From NCBI GenBank assembly GCA_049323455.1, contig JBMONF010000019.1, positions 1 to 64,000 on the forward strand: a stretch of 64,000 nt of DNA, in the 5' to 3' direction. Both the position numbers and the translations under genes were made by a program. Below the pieces are notes generated by a model. It had not been told where the DNA came from and did no database searches. It saw only the letters and a program-made list of their open reading frames with translations. Positions 24,389 to 32,064 of this stretch are shown here, piece after piece. Each line of letters opens with the position of its first letter. Positions within the stretch are counted from its first letter, which is position 1. This DNA comes from Hypericibacter sp049323455. GTDB taxonomy: Bacteria; Pseudomonadota; Alphaproteobacteria; Dongiales; Dongiaceae.

Positions 24389-27300
24389 TCATGGCCCTCG
24401 CTCCGCGATGAGGCGAGCCAGGCGCTTGCCCAGCTCCGCCGCCCGGAAGGGCTTCGTCAGAAGCTCGCGCTCGGGGTCGAGACCCTGTTTCGATAGCGCG
24501 TCCCCTCCGATGAAGCCCGACGTGAACAGGACTTTGAGATCGGGGCGACATTTCTTCGCTTCGCGCACCAGATCGACGCCGCTCATGCCGGTCCCCAGAA
24601 TCACGTCGGTGAAGAGGATGGCGACGTCCGCGCGGCGTTCGAGCAGGCCGAGCGCGCTCGACGCATCTTCCGCTACGACCGGCTCGTAGCCGAGCTCGAG
24701 CAGCGCGTTGCGCGAGAAATCGCGCATGGCCGGATTGTCCTCGACCACCAGCACCGTCCTGCCCGGGCCCTCGGCCGCGGGACCGCCGGCGTCCGGGCCA
24801 GCCGCCCCCTCGCCGGCCGCCTCCGATCGCGGCAAGTAGATTCTGACCGTCGTGCCGCGGCCGACCGCGCTGTCGATCACGATATGGCCACCCGACTGCT
24901 TGACGAAGCCGTAGACCATGGAGAGGCCGAGGCCCGATCCCTTTCCCACCTGTTTGGTGGTGAAGAAGGGTTCGAACGCGCGGGCCTGTACCTCGGGCGG
25001 CATGCCGTGCCCGCTGTCCGTGACGGCGATTACGACATGATCGCCGGGCGCGAGACCGGCCGTCGCGCTTTTCTCGTCGAATGTCTCACCGGCGGTGGCG
25101 ATGGTGAGACATCCGCCCTCCGGCATGGCGTCGCGCGCGTTGATGGCGAGATTGAGAATCGCGCTCTCCAGCTGCGCGGGATCGACCAGGCAGCGCCAGG
25201 CGCCTTCGCCGACGAGCGTGCGCACGCCGACGCTTTCGCCGAGCGTGCGCTTGAGCAGCTCCGACGTCTCCATGATCAGCGCATTGATGTCGGTGAGTTG
25301 CGGCCGCAGCTCCTGGCGCCGGGAGAAGGCCAGCAGGCGATGGGTCAGCGAGGAGCCGCGCTCCACCGCTCCGACGGCGCGCTCCAGCAGCTCTCGTTCC
25401 TCCGGAAGATCGGCGAGGCGCAGGGCGAGCAGGTCGAGATTGCCCACGATCACGCCGAGGAGATTGTTGAAGTCATGGGCGATCCCGCCCGTGAGCTGGC
25501 CGACGGCCTCCATCTTCTGCGCCTGCTTGAGCTGCTCCTCCATCGCTCTGCGTTCGGTGATGTCCTGCACCGCGCCGGTCATGCGCAAGGGGTGCCCGTT
25601 TTCGTCGAACGCGATCTCGCCCTCCTCGTGCAGATAGCGGATCTCGCCATTGGGGCGGATGATGCGATGGTCGATGCTATAGGGTCGCTCGCGGCGCAGC
25701 GCCGCCGCCACTTCGGATTCGACGAAGGCGCGATCGTCCGGATGAATGAGTTCGAGGAACGCGGGATAGGTGGGCGCGAACGCGCCGGGCGTCACCCCGA
25801 AGATTCGATAGATCTCGTCGGACCACCACAGCTCGTTCGAGAGAACGTTCCACTCCCAATTGCCAAGCTGGGCGATGCGTTGCGCGTCGGCGAGCCGCCG
25901 CTGGCTCTGCCGAAGCGCCTCCTCGGCGCGCCGGCGCTCGGTCACGTCCTCGATCAACGCGAAGATGCCCAGCACCCGGCTTGCGGGCCCGGCATGGGGA
26001 ACGTAGTAGGCATGGATCGCGCGGCGCTTGCCGTCGGGAAAGAAGATCTCGGCATCGTAGGAGCGTGCCTCTCCGAGGAGCGCCGCCTCGAGATGCGGCC
26101 GCGCCAAGGAGAAGGCGGCGTCGCCGATCACATCGCGGACCGGCCGGCCGATCGCCTCGGCGGCCGGCGTTCGCCGCCATTCCTCGAACCTGTCGTTGAC
26201 ATATTGAAAGCGCAGATCGGCATCGATGTAGGCGATCAGGACGGGCAACGCGTTGTTGATCAGGCGCAGCTGCTGCTCGGACCGCCGCAGCTCGTCCGCG
26301 ATCCGCTTGCGTTGCGCAACGTCCCGCATCGTGTCGATGAAGATGCGGCGGTAGTCGTGCGGAGCGGCGACCATGGCGCCGATCTCCTCGCCCTGATCGG
26401 CTGCCGGAAGCGCCAGATCGCGCTCTCTCGCAGCGACGCGCCCCATCGCCGCGGTGATCCGCTCGACGGGACGCACGACGCCGGCGAGCGTGATGCCGGC
26501 CACGGCCGCGAGCAAGGCGAAGAGCAGCAACGCGCTTCCGGCGTCGAGAGCGAGGGAACGGAATGCCGTATCCCGTTGGTCCGCGGCGAGCCCGGCGCCG
26601 GCGCGCTGCGCCGCCTCGATGACGTTCACGACGCCATCGAGCAGAGCCGCGGCCTCGGTGTCGAATTCACGCGTCGTGACGGGATCGGCCGATTGCCCGT
26701 CGACGGCCCGGTAAACGGCATCGCGCAGCGGCGCAAAGCGGTTCGTGAACCCGTCGCGCACACGCTGGATCACGTCGCGGGTCTCTCTGTCGCCCAGCAC
26801 CGGATCGAGCCCCGCGATCACGGTCCATGCGAACGCGATCTGTGCGCGCAGCGCGACCAGAGTCGCTCTCTCCGCCGTCGAAGGCGCTTGGCCGGACGGG
26901 ATAACGGCGGCGAGGATCGCCGCCTCGATCCCGGCGGCGTCGCGCAGGTCGACGGCCGCGAGACGCAAGTTGGCGAGGGCGGCGAAGTTGCCGCCTCGAC
27001 CCTGCGCGCCGGCGTCGAGCGCGACCATCAGCGTCCTCAGCGCGCTCACGAGGTCGGAGGAGGCGGCGAGCCACCGCGCCGCCAGCGTCGCGTCGCGCGC
27101 GGCCAGCGGCAAGGCCACGGCACCGTCCACCGCCCGGCGCAATGCGGCTACACGCTGGCGCCGCTCCTCCACCGAGGAACGGATCGCCGGGATATCGATC
27201 GACGGATCGGCGGCGAGCGTTCTCAGCGCCTTGTCGAGGGCGCTGTCGCCGTTCTTGCGCCATGCACCGAGCTCCGCTCGCCGGGCCTCGGCGAGCGGTG

Positions 27301-27544
27301 CGGGCTGGTGGAGAAAGGCGGTCAGGTGGTCGCGCTCGAGCGCCAGATTCTCGAGCGCTTCGACGATGTCGCCGGCGATGCCGTCGGTGCGTTCGGTATG
27401 GCTGGCCGCCTTGTAGTCGCGCCAAGCGGCTGCGAGATCGGGGATCAGGACGGCCAGCAGCAGCAAGCCGATCAACCCCCATCCGGCCATCAGCTTCAGC
27501 CGCACGCCGATGCGCGGCATCGCTCGCGACTCGCCCGGTGTCAC
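24389..27544 (-). CDS. Membrane hybrid histidine kinase (HAMP-PAS-PAS-HisKA-HATPase-REC)
   Basis: A 1051-residue sensor. A membrane segment at about 16-35 and another near 348-370 flank a large helical periplasmic region. Two PAS domains follow (LPVLIAYIDADLRFQYVNDR; GNWEWNVLSNELWWSDEIYR). The phosphoacceptor histidine is in GGIAHDFNNLLGVIVGNLDL, and the ATPase boxes are NLAINARDAMPEGG, DSGHGMPPEV and GKGSGLGLSMVYGF. A C-terminal receiver (VLVVEDNPAMRDF, LFTDVILG, LTKPF) suggests phosphorelay. The GTG start at 27544 has AAGGGG upstream. It converges on the LuxR regulator, a possible partner, but this is unproven. Confidence 0.92.
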   Translation of the reverse strand: MTPGESRAMPRIGVRLKLMAGWGLIGLLLLAVLIPDLAAAWRDYKAASHTERTDGIAGDIVEALENLALERDHLTAFLHQPAPLAEARRAELGAWRKNGDSALDKALRTLAADPSIDIPAIRSSVEERRQRVAALRRAVDGAVALPLAARDATLAARWLAASSDLVSALRTLMVALDAGAQGRGGNFAALANLRLAAVDLRDAAGIEAAILAAVIPSGQAPSTAERATLVALRAQIAFAWTVIAGLDPVLGDRETRDVIQRVRDGFTNRFAPLRDAVYRAVDGQSADPVTTREFDTEAAALLDGVVNVIEAAQRAGAGLAADQRDTAFRSLALDAGSALLLFALLAAVAGITLAGVVRPVERITAAMGRVAARERDLALPAADQGEEIGAMVAAPHDYRRIFIDTMRDVAQRKRIADELRRSEQQLRLINNALPVLIAYIDADLRFQYVNDRFEEWRRTPAAEAIGRPVRDVIGDAAFSLARPHLEAALLGEARSYDAEIFFPDGKRRAIHAYYVPHAGPASRVLGIFALIEDVTERRRAEEALRQSQRRLADAQRIAQLGNWEWNVLSNELWWSDEIYRIFGVTPGAFAPTYPAFLELIHPDDRAFVESEVAAALRRERPYSIDHRIIRPNGEIRYLHEEGEIAFDENGHPLRMTGAVQDITERRAMEEQLKQAQKMEAVGQLTGGIAHDFNNLLGVIVGNLDLLALRLADLPEERELLERAVGAVERGSSLTHRLLAFSRRQELRPQLTDINALIMETSELLKRTLGESVGVRTLVGEGAWRCLVDPAQLESAILNLAINARDAMPEGGCLTIATAGETFDEKSATAGLAPGDHVVIAVTDSGHGMPPEVQARAFEPFFTTKQVGKGSGLGLSMVYGFVKQSGGHIVIDSAVGRGTTVRIYLPRSEAAGEGAAGPDAGGPAAEGPGRTVLVVEDNPAMRDFSRNALLELGYEPVVAEDASSALGLLERRADVAILFTDVILGTGMSGVDLVREAKKCRPDLKVLFTSGFIGGDALSKQGLDPERELLTKPFRAAELGKRLARLIAERGP

Positions 27545-27790
27545 GATACCCCTTGCATGGAACCGCGATCTTCGGCCTGTCTGGAAATGGCATCCAAGCC
27601 AAGGGGATAGTTTGATGAGCCACAGGTTAATGTCGGTTTAACCCGGGTCACCATGAAAGCTCGCCGACACACGGTTCGACAAGGGCGGCGGCGTCCGCGG
27701 CCATGGCCGGCCCGGTCGCGAGTGCGAGCCCGCGCCGAGCGCCGGGCGAGTTGCTGACAGACCTGGTGCGCCGGGCCGTTGTGGTGCGCG

Positions 27791-27928
27791 GCGCCGAAGC
27801 GCGGCGTGCCATATCTGCGCGCCGATGTGCGCCAGCTCCGGCAGAAGATCGAGGCCGATCCGGAACGCCCGCAGCATATCCTGACCGAGCCCGGCGTCGG
27901 CTACCGGCTCCAGCTCCAGGATGCGTGA
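27791..27928 (+). pseudogene. C-terminal relic of a KdpE/OmpR-type response regulator
   Basis: One frame reads PYLRADVRQLRQKIEADPER followed by PQHILTEPGVGYRLQLQDA and a stop. This is the wing end of an OmpR-family DNA-binding domain, closest to KdpE, where THYLR...LRQKLEADP...LLTEPGVGYRL is conserved. No receiver domain or start is found upstream; frames shift at about 27790. It is a gene remnant, seven bases before the ubiV stop. Confidence 0.7.
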
Positions 27929-27934
27929 GGCGCG

Positions 27935-28885
27935 TTACTCCTCCGGCGCCAGCTCGGCACCCGCCATCCCGCGCAGATAGCCGTCCGCCAGCGGCGCGAA
28001 GGGCACGAGGCCTGCGAGGCGCGCCAGCGTCTGGCCCGTTTCCGCCCGGCCGTCGAGAAGCGCGCGGAACGCCGCCGCGACCGCCACCATGTCGATCGCC
28101 TGCGGCCACAGCCGGAACAGGCCGACGCCGGCCGCAACCAGACCCGGCATCGCCCGCGCGGGGCAATGCACGGCATGGGACATCGTCATGGTGCCGTTAA
28201 TCGCGAGAAAGGGCTGGTGCTCGACCGTGGCCACGCCGAGCCCGTCCGCGTCCTCGCCGCAGACATAGCGGCAGCCATCCTTCGATAGTCCATGCGCCCG
28301 CGCATGGTAGCAGCGCGCCGACAGCGCCAGCGGCAGCCGGCCGAAGGCCTGCACCTCGATCGCGAGATCGGGTGCCGATGCCGATCTCCAGGCCGCCAGC
28401 CGCTCGATCGAGGCGGCCGGCAGCTCCGCCGGCAAGACCGCACGGACGGCGCCGTTGCCGGCGAGCCAGGCCAGCGTCCCCTCGTTATAGAGATTGACGA
28501 AGGGCCCGACCACATGCGGCCGGCCGGCGAGCAACGCCAAGGCCGTGGCGTCGTTCGCCTCGAAGCGGAGGCCCGGTTCGGCGGTGAGCGTCTGCAGCCC
28601 CTCGCGCTCGCGCGGGCTCATCACCAACGCCAGCGTCGAATAGACCACCTCTTTCCCCGCTCGTTCCAGGCGCTGCGCGATCTCGGGGAGCAGCGGATCG
28701 ACGAAGGGCGCGCGCTTGGAGCAGACCACCTCGCCCAGATAAACGACGTCGATCGGCGCCTCGTCGGCGATCCGCGCATAAAAGTCCAGACGTCGCTCGG
28801 CCGGCCAATTGAAGAGCAGCGGGCCCAAGGTCAGGCGAGGCCGCGGCTCGGTCGGCAGCGGATGCGCTTCGGAGGACGCGTTCAT
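27935..28885 (-). CDS. ubiV: Oxygen-independent ubiquinone synthesis protein UbiV (U32 family)
   Basis: It works as a complex with UbiU to hydroxylate ubiquinone precursors without O2. The 316-residue product is U32-like. Probable [4Fe-4S] cysteines are in VYLGEVVCSKRAPFVD and SARCYHARAHGLSKDGCRYV followed by C. The ATG at 28885 overlaps the ubiU stop by 4 bp. It is the last gene of ubiTUV. It is shorter and more divergent than UbiU, as expected. Confidence 0.93.
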   Translation of the reverse strand: MNASSEAHPLPTEPRPRLTLGPLLFNWPAERRLDFYARIADEAPIDVVYLGEVVCSKRAPFVDPLLPEIAQRLERAGKEVVYSTLALVMSPREREGLQTLTAEPGLRFEANDATALALLAGRPHVVGPFVNLYNEGTLAWLAGNGAVRAVLPAELPAASIERLAAWRSASAPDLAIEVQAFGRLPLALSARCYHARAHGLSKDGCRYVCGEDADGLGVATVEHQPFLAINGTMTMSHAVHCPARAMPGLVAAGVGLFRLWPQAIDMVAVAAAFRALLDGRAETGQTLARLAGLVPFAPLADGYLRGMAGAELAPEE

Positions 28886-29892
28886 CGCCAGTCCTTGCGA
28901 TAGGCGCCCGCCGTCTCGCGCCCGCCTTCGCTCACGGCTGCCAGCCGGCGTGCGAGATCGGTCGCGGACAGCGGCCGACCAGCCGCCGCGGCGTCGACCG
29001 CCTCGCGGAAGGCGGCCACGACCGCCGCCACATAGGCGCGGCCGCGCTGGCGCCCCTCGATCTTGAGCGCGCGCACGCCCGAGGCCATCAGCTCGGGCAA
29101 CAACATCGCGACATTGAGCGAGGTCGGCTCCTCGAACAAATAGGCGGGCGCGGCACCGCCAGCCGAGAACCGCCCCTTGCAGAGCGTGGGATAGCCGGCG
29201 GGTTCGCCAGCCGGAACGGCATTGATGGCGAAACGGCCGAGCCGCGAGATCATGCGCGTGCCGTCGCTCTTATAATGCACCTCCTCGGCGGGCGAGCAGA
29301 CGCCGTTGAGGTTCGGCGACTGCCCGGTGGCGTAGGAGGACAAGAGACACCGCCCCTCCGCCATCACGCAGAGCCCGCCATAAGCGAACACCTCGGTCTC
29401 GACCGGCGCCTCGGTCACCAGCGCCGCGATCTCGGCCAGCGTCAGCACGCGCGGCAGCACCACGCGCCGCACGCCGAAGGTCTTGGCATAGAAGCGAATC
29501 GCCTCGGGCGTTGAGGCGGAGGCCTGCACCGAGAGATGCCGACGCAAGCCCGGATGGCGCGTGGCGGCATAGTCGAGGAGCCCGATATCGGCCAGGATCA
29601 CCGCGTCGGCGCCGAGGCCCGCGGCCGCGTCGATCGCGCGCCGCCAGGGCTCGGAGCGGCCGGCCGCAGGGTAGGTGTTGATCGCGACGAAGAGCTTGAC
29701 GCCGCGCCGATGCGCAAGCCTCGCGGCTTCCGCCATCTCGGCGCGATCGAAATTGAGGCCGGGGAAGTTGCGCGCGTTGGTCTCGTCGCGAAAGCCGACA
29801 TAGACGGCATCGGCGCCCGCCTCGACGGCGGCTTTGAATGCGGCCATGGTGCCCGCCGGCGCCACCAGCTCGAGCTTGCCTGGCGCCGTCAT
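28882..29892 (-). CDS. ubiU: Oxygen-independent ubiquinone synthesis protein UbiU (U32 family)
   Basis: The partner of UbiV in anaerobic ubiquinone hydroxylation. The 336 residues begin MTAPGKLELVAPAGTMAAFK, the standard U32 opening, followed by GADAVYVGFRDETNARNF. Cluster-binding cysteines are seen in YGGLCVMAEGRCLLSSYATG, LNGVCSPAEE and YPTLCKGRFS, matching the known UbiU set. The ATG at 29892 overlaps the ubiT stop by 4 bp; longer in-frame extensions overlap ubiT and are rejected. Confidence 0.95.
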   Translation of the reverse strand: MTAPGKLELVAPAGTMAAFKAAVEAGADAVYVGFRDETNARNFPGLNFDRAEMAEAARLAHRRGVKLFVAINTYPAAGRSEPWRRAIDAAAGLGADAVILADIGLLDYAATRHPGLRRHLSVQASASTPEAIRFYAKTFGVRRVVLPRVLTLAEIAALVTEAPVETEVFAYGGLCVMAEGRCLLSSYATGQSPNLNGVCSPAEEVHYKSDGTRMISRLGRFAINAVPAGEPAGYPTLCKGRFSAGGAAPAYLFEEPTSLNVAMLLPELMASGVRALKIEGRQRGRAYVAAVVAAFREAVDAAAAGRPLSATDLARRLAAVSEGGRETAGAYRKDWR

Positions 29893-30581
29893 GGCGTCTC
29901 TCCTGGCGTGCCGGATTCGGCCGGGCGGCGGCTGCGGCGCGCATGGCGCGTCGAGATGGCCAGCTCCTCGGCGACCTCGCCGACCTGTCGGCGCAGCAGG
30001 GCGAGCTCGGCCTCGACCGGCGCCAGCAAGGCGGCTTGAACCGCCGCGAGATCGCGTGCGGCGGCACCGTGCAGCCGCCGCGCCAGATCGAGTGCCGCCC
30101 GCAGGGGCGGCGCGAAGGGGCCCATGACCGCCGGCAGATCCTCCGTCAAACGGATCTCGGCGTTCTCGATGGCGTTGCGCAGCGCCAGCACCACCGCCAT
30201 GTCGCCCTCGATGACGAGGTCGCGCCGGAAGAACAGCGCATCGCCGTCGAGCCGGCCCTCGAGCAGCGCCAGCAGCAATGCGAGAGGCGCCCGAATCGTC
30301 GCCGCCGGCGCCGAGCCGGCTTCGTCCGGGCGCACCGCGACAAGACGCGGCGGTCGCGCGCCGGGGGTCAGCAGAAACGCCAGCGGCAGCTCGACCGGCT
30401 CGATGCGGAACACCCTGTCGCCGAGGCTCGCCAGCCATGCGAACAACGAGGGGTGACGGCGCCTCAGCGCGGCCATGGCGGCATCGAGCCCCGGTTGCAG
30501 CCATGCCGGCGGGAACGGGCGCAGCGCCATGCCGGCGAGCCAAGCCGGCGAAAATCGAGGTTCTGTTTCCATCATCGACAT
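29889..30581 (-). CDS. ubiT: SCP2-domain ubiquinone synthesis accessory protein UbiT
   Basis: An SCP2 lipid-binding protein needed for the O2-independent ubiquinone pathway, probably holding the prenylated intermediates. The 230 residues have the SCP2 core (PVELPLAFLLTPGARPPRLV, AALLEGRLDGDALFFRRDL-like region, LVIEGDMAVVLALRNAIEN). The start ATG at 30581 is chosen for its GGAG site; two more ATGs follow at 30575 and 30572. It leads the ubiTUV operon and has an FNR-type box about 75 bp upstream. Confidence 0.9.
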   Translation of the reverse strand: MSMMETEPRFSPAWLAGMALRPFPPAWLQPGLDAAMAALRRRHPSLFAWLASLGDRVFRIEPVELPLAFLLTPGARPPRLVAVRPDEAGSAPAATIRAPLALLLALLEGRLDGDALFFRRDLVIEGDMAVVLALRNAIENAEIRLTEDLPAVMGPFAPPLRAALDLARRLHGAAARDLAAVQAALLAPVEAELALLRRQVGEVAEELAISTRHARRSRRPAESGTPGETP

Positions 30582-30653
30582 CGTCTCCGTGGCCCTTTCG
30601 GCATGATCTGCGACCTCAAGCGCGGGAAGCCTGCTTGCCAAGAGCCATGATCA

Positions 30654-30671
30654 CCTTGATGCGAATCAAGG
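30654..30671 (-). promoter_or_regulatory. FNR/FnrL-type box upstream of ubiTUV
   Basis: A perfect dyad CCTTGAT-GCGA-ATCAAGG contains the FNR/CRP consensus TTGAT-N4-ATCAA (30656-30669). It lies 75-88 bp before the ubiT start, a fitting distance for activation of an anaerobic operon. Confidence 0.75.
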
Positions 30672-30712
30672 TGCGCGATTCTTTCGACGGGCGGGCAATA
30701 TGCCGCATCCAC

Positions 30713-30741
30713 TTCCAGTTCCGCGCGGATTGGAACTGGAA
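30713..30741. promoter_or_regulatory. 10-bp perfect inverted repeat, unknown role
   Basis: TTCCAGTTCC and GGAACTGGAA are separated by nine bases. It lies between the FNR box and the ABC exporter operon. It could be an operator or an RNA hairpin. The rest of 30742-31071 shows no gene or motif that I recognise. Confidence 0.4.
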
Positions 30742-31071
30742 CGGTTTCAAGAGTGGCGTCGCCGTCGTCGAGATCGGCCGCAACGCGAGAAAACGGGAAT
30801 GGCAGAGCAACGGGCCTCGTCGCGACTGCGATGCCGGCCACGTCTCTTCGCGCCGCTGCCAACCCGAGGCCGATGGCTGCGGCGTCTGCGGTTTCGAAGC
30901 GACATCCGGCGGGCGACACGCGATGGCCCCTTGCGCTCCCGGGGCCCCCTCGATAGAGCCCGGCATTTCGCTATACTGACCGTTTCTGGCGCGCGCGGGT
31001 CGGCTGCGGCTTCGTCTCGTTTCGCCCGCGGCGGAGCTCCAGGGGATCGATCGCGCGTGACGGGTTCAACC

Positions 31072-32055
31072 ATGAAGCGTCTGCTTGCGGCCGCCCTCCT
31101 TCTCGGCCTCGCTGCGCTCGCTGCGGCCGGCGCCTGGCAGTGGTGGTCTTCGCGCCAGTTGCGGCTTCCCGATTACATCGCCAGCGGCAACGGACGCATC
31201 GAGGCCCAGGAGGTGCACATCGCGGCGAAATATCCGGGTCGCGTGGCCGAGGTGCTGGTGGAGGAAGGCGACATCGTCGAGGCCGGGCAGATTCTCGCGC
31301 GCATGGACACGACGGAGCTCGAGGCGAGCCTCGACAAGGCACGGGCCGATCGGGCCCAGGCCGAGAAGACGGTCGTCGCGGATCGAGCCATCATCGCTCA
31401 GCGCGAGGCCGAGCTCACCTTCGCGCGCCAGCAGTTCGACCGGGCGGCCGCTCTGGTCAAGACCGGCGACATCTCGATCGAGCGCCTCGATCAGCGGCGC
31501 AGCAATTTGACCACGGCCCTGGCGGCGCTGGATGCGGCCCGTGCCCAGCTCGAGACCGCCGAGCGAGCGGTCGATTCGGCCAGTGCCGAGGCGCGGCGGA
31601 TCCAAGCTCAGATCGACGATTCCGTGCTGCGTGCGCCGCTCAGGGGCCGGATCGAGCATCGCCTCGCCGAGCCGGGCGAGGTGCTCGCCGCCGGCGGTCG
31701 GGTGCTGACCATGTACGACCTCACCGACGTCTACATGTCGATCTTCCTGCCCACCGCCCAGGCCGGCCGGGTCCGCATCGGCTCCTCGGCCCGCATCATC
31801 CTCGATGCGGCGCCCCAATACGTCATCCCTGCCACGGTCTCCTTCGTCGCGGCCGACGCGCAGTTCACGCCCAAGCAGGTCGAGACCCGCAGCGAGCGAG
31901 AGAAGCTCATGTTCCGCATCAAGGTGAAGATCGACCCCGCCCTGCTCAAGGAGAACGAGGAGAAGGTCAAGACCGGCCTGCCCGGCGAGGCCTTCGTGCT
32001 GCTGGACGCCGATCGCAGCTGGCCGCCCAATCTCGACGTCAAGCTGCCGGATTGA
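31072..32055 (+). CDS. HlyD-family membrane fusion protein (YhiI-like)
   Basis: The periplasmic adaptor of the ABC exporter encoded downstream. The 327 residues start with a membrane anchor (LLAAALLLGLAALAAAGAWQ), then a biotinyl-lipoyl half (SGNGRIEAQEVHIAAKYPGR), a coiled-coil hairpin (about residues 80-185) and the second lipoyl half (DDSVLRAPLRGRIEHRLAEP). The ATG at 31072 is the first that gives the anchor at the N-terminus. The RbbA-like gene starts 9 bp later. Confidence 0.92.
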   Translation: MKRLLAAALLLGLAALAAAGAWQWWSSRQLRLPDYIASGNGRIEAQEVHIAAKYPGRVAEVLVEEGDIVEAGQILARMDTTELEASLDKARADRAQAEKTVVADRAIIAQREAELTFARQQFDRAAALVKTGDISIERLDQRRSNLTTALAALDAARAQLETAERAVDSASAEARRIQAQIDDSVLRAPLRGRIEHRLAEPGEVLAAGGRVLTMYDLTDVYMSIFLPTAQAGRVRIGSSARIILDAAPQYVIPATVSFVAADAQFTPKQVETRSEREKLMFRIKVKIDPALLKENEEKVKTGLPGEAFVLLDADRSWPPNLDVKLPD

Positions 32056-32064
32056 GGGATCGCT

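Noticed and set aside
24884..27610. A 908-codon open frame antisense to the hybrid histidine kinase, and similar long frames antisense to the P-type ATPase (36791-39223) and the second hybrid kinase (40691-42583)
   Set aside because: High-GC genes leave long open frames on the other strand. These have charged, low-complexity products and no domain, while the other strand has complete conserved domains.
30648..30980. A 110-codon frame downstream of the FNR box, beginning MITLMRIKVRDSFDG
   Set aside because: No ribosome site, its start lies just upstream of the FNR dyad so the frame runs through the dyad, and its second half is Gly/Pro/Ser-rich with no family.
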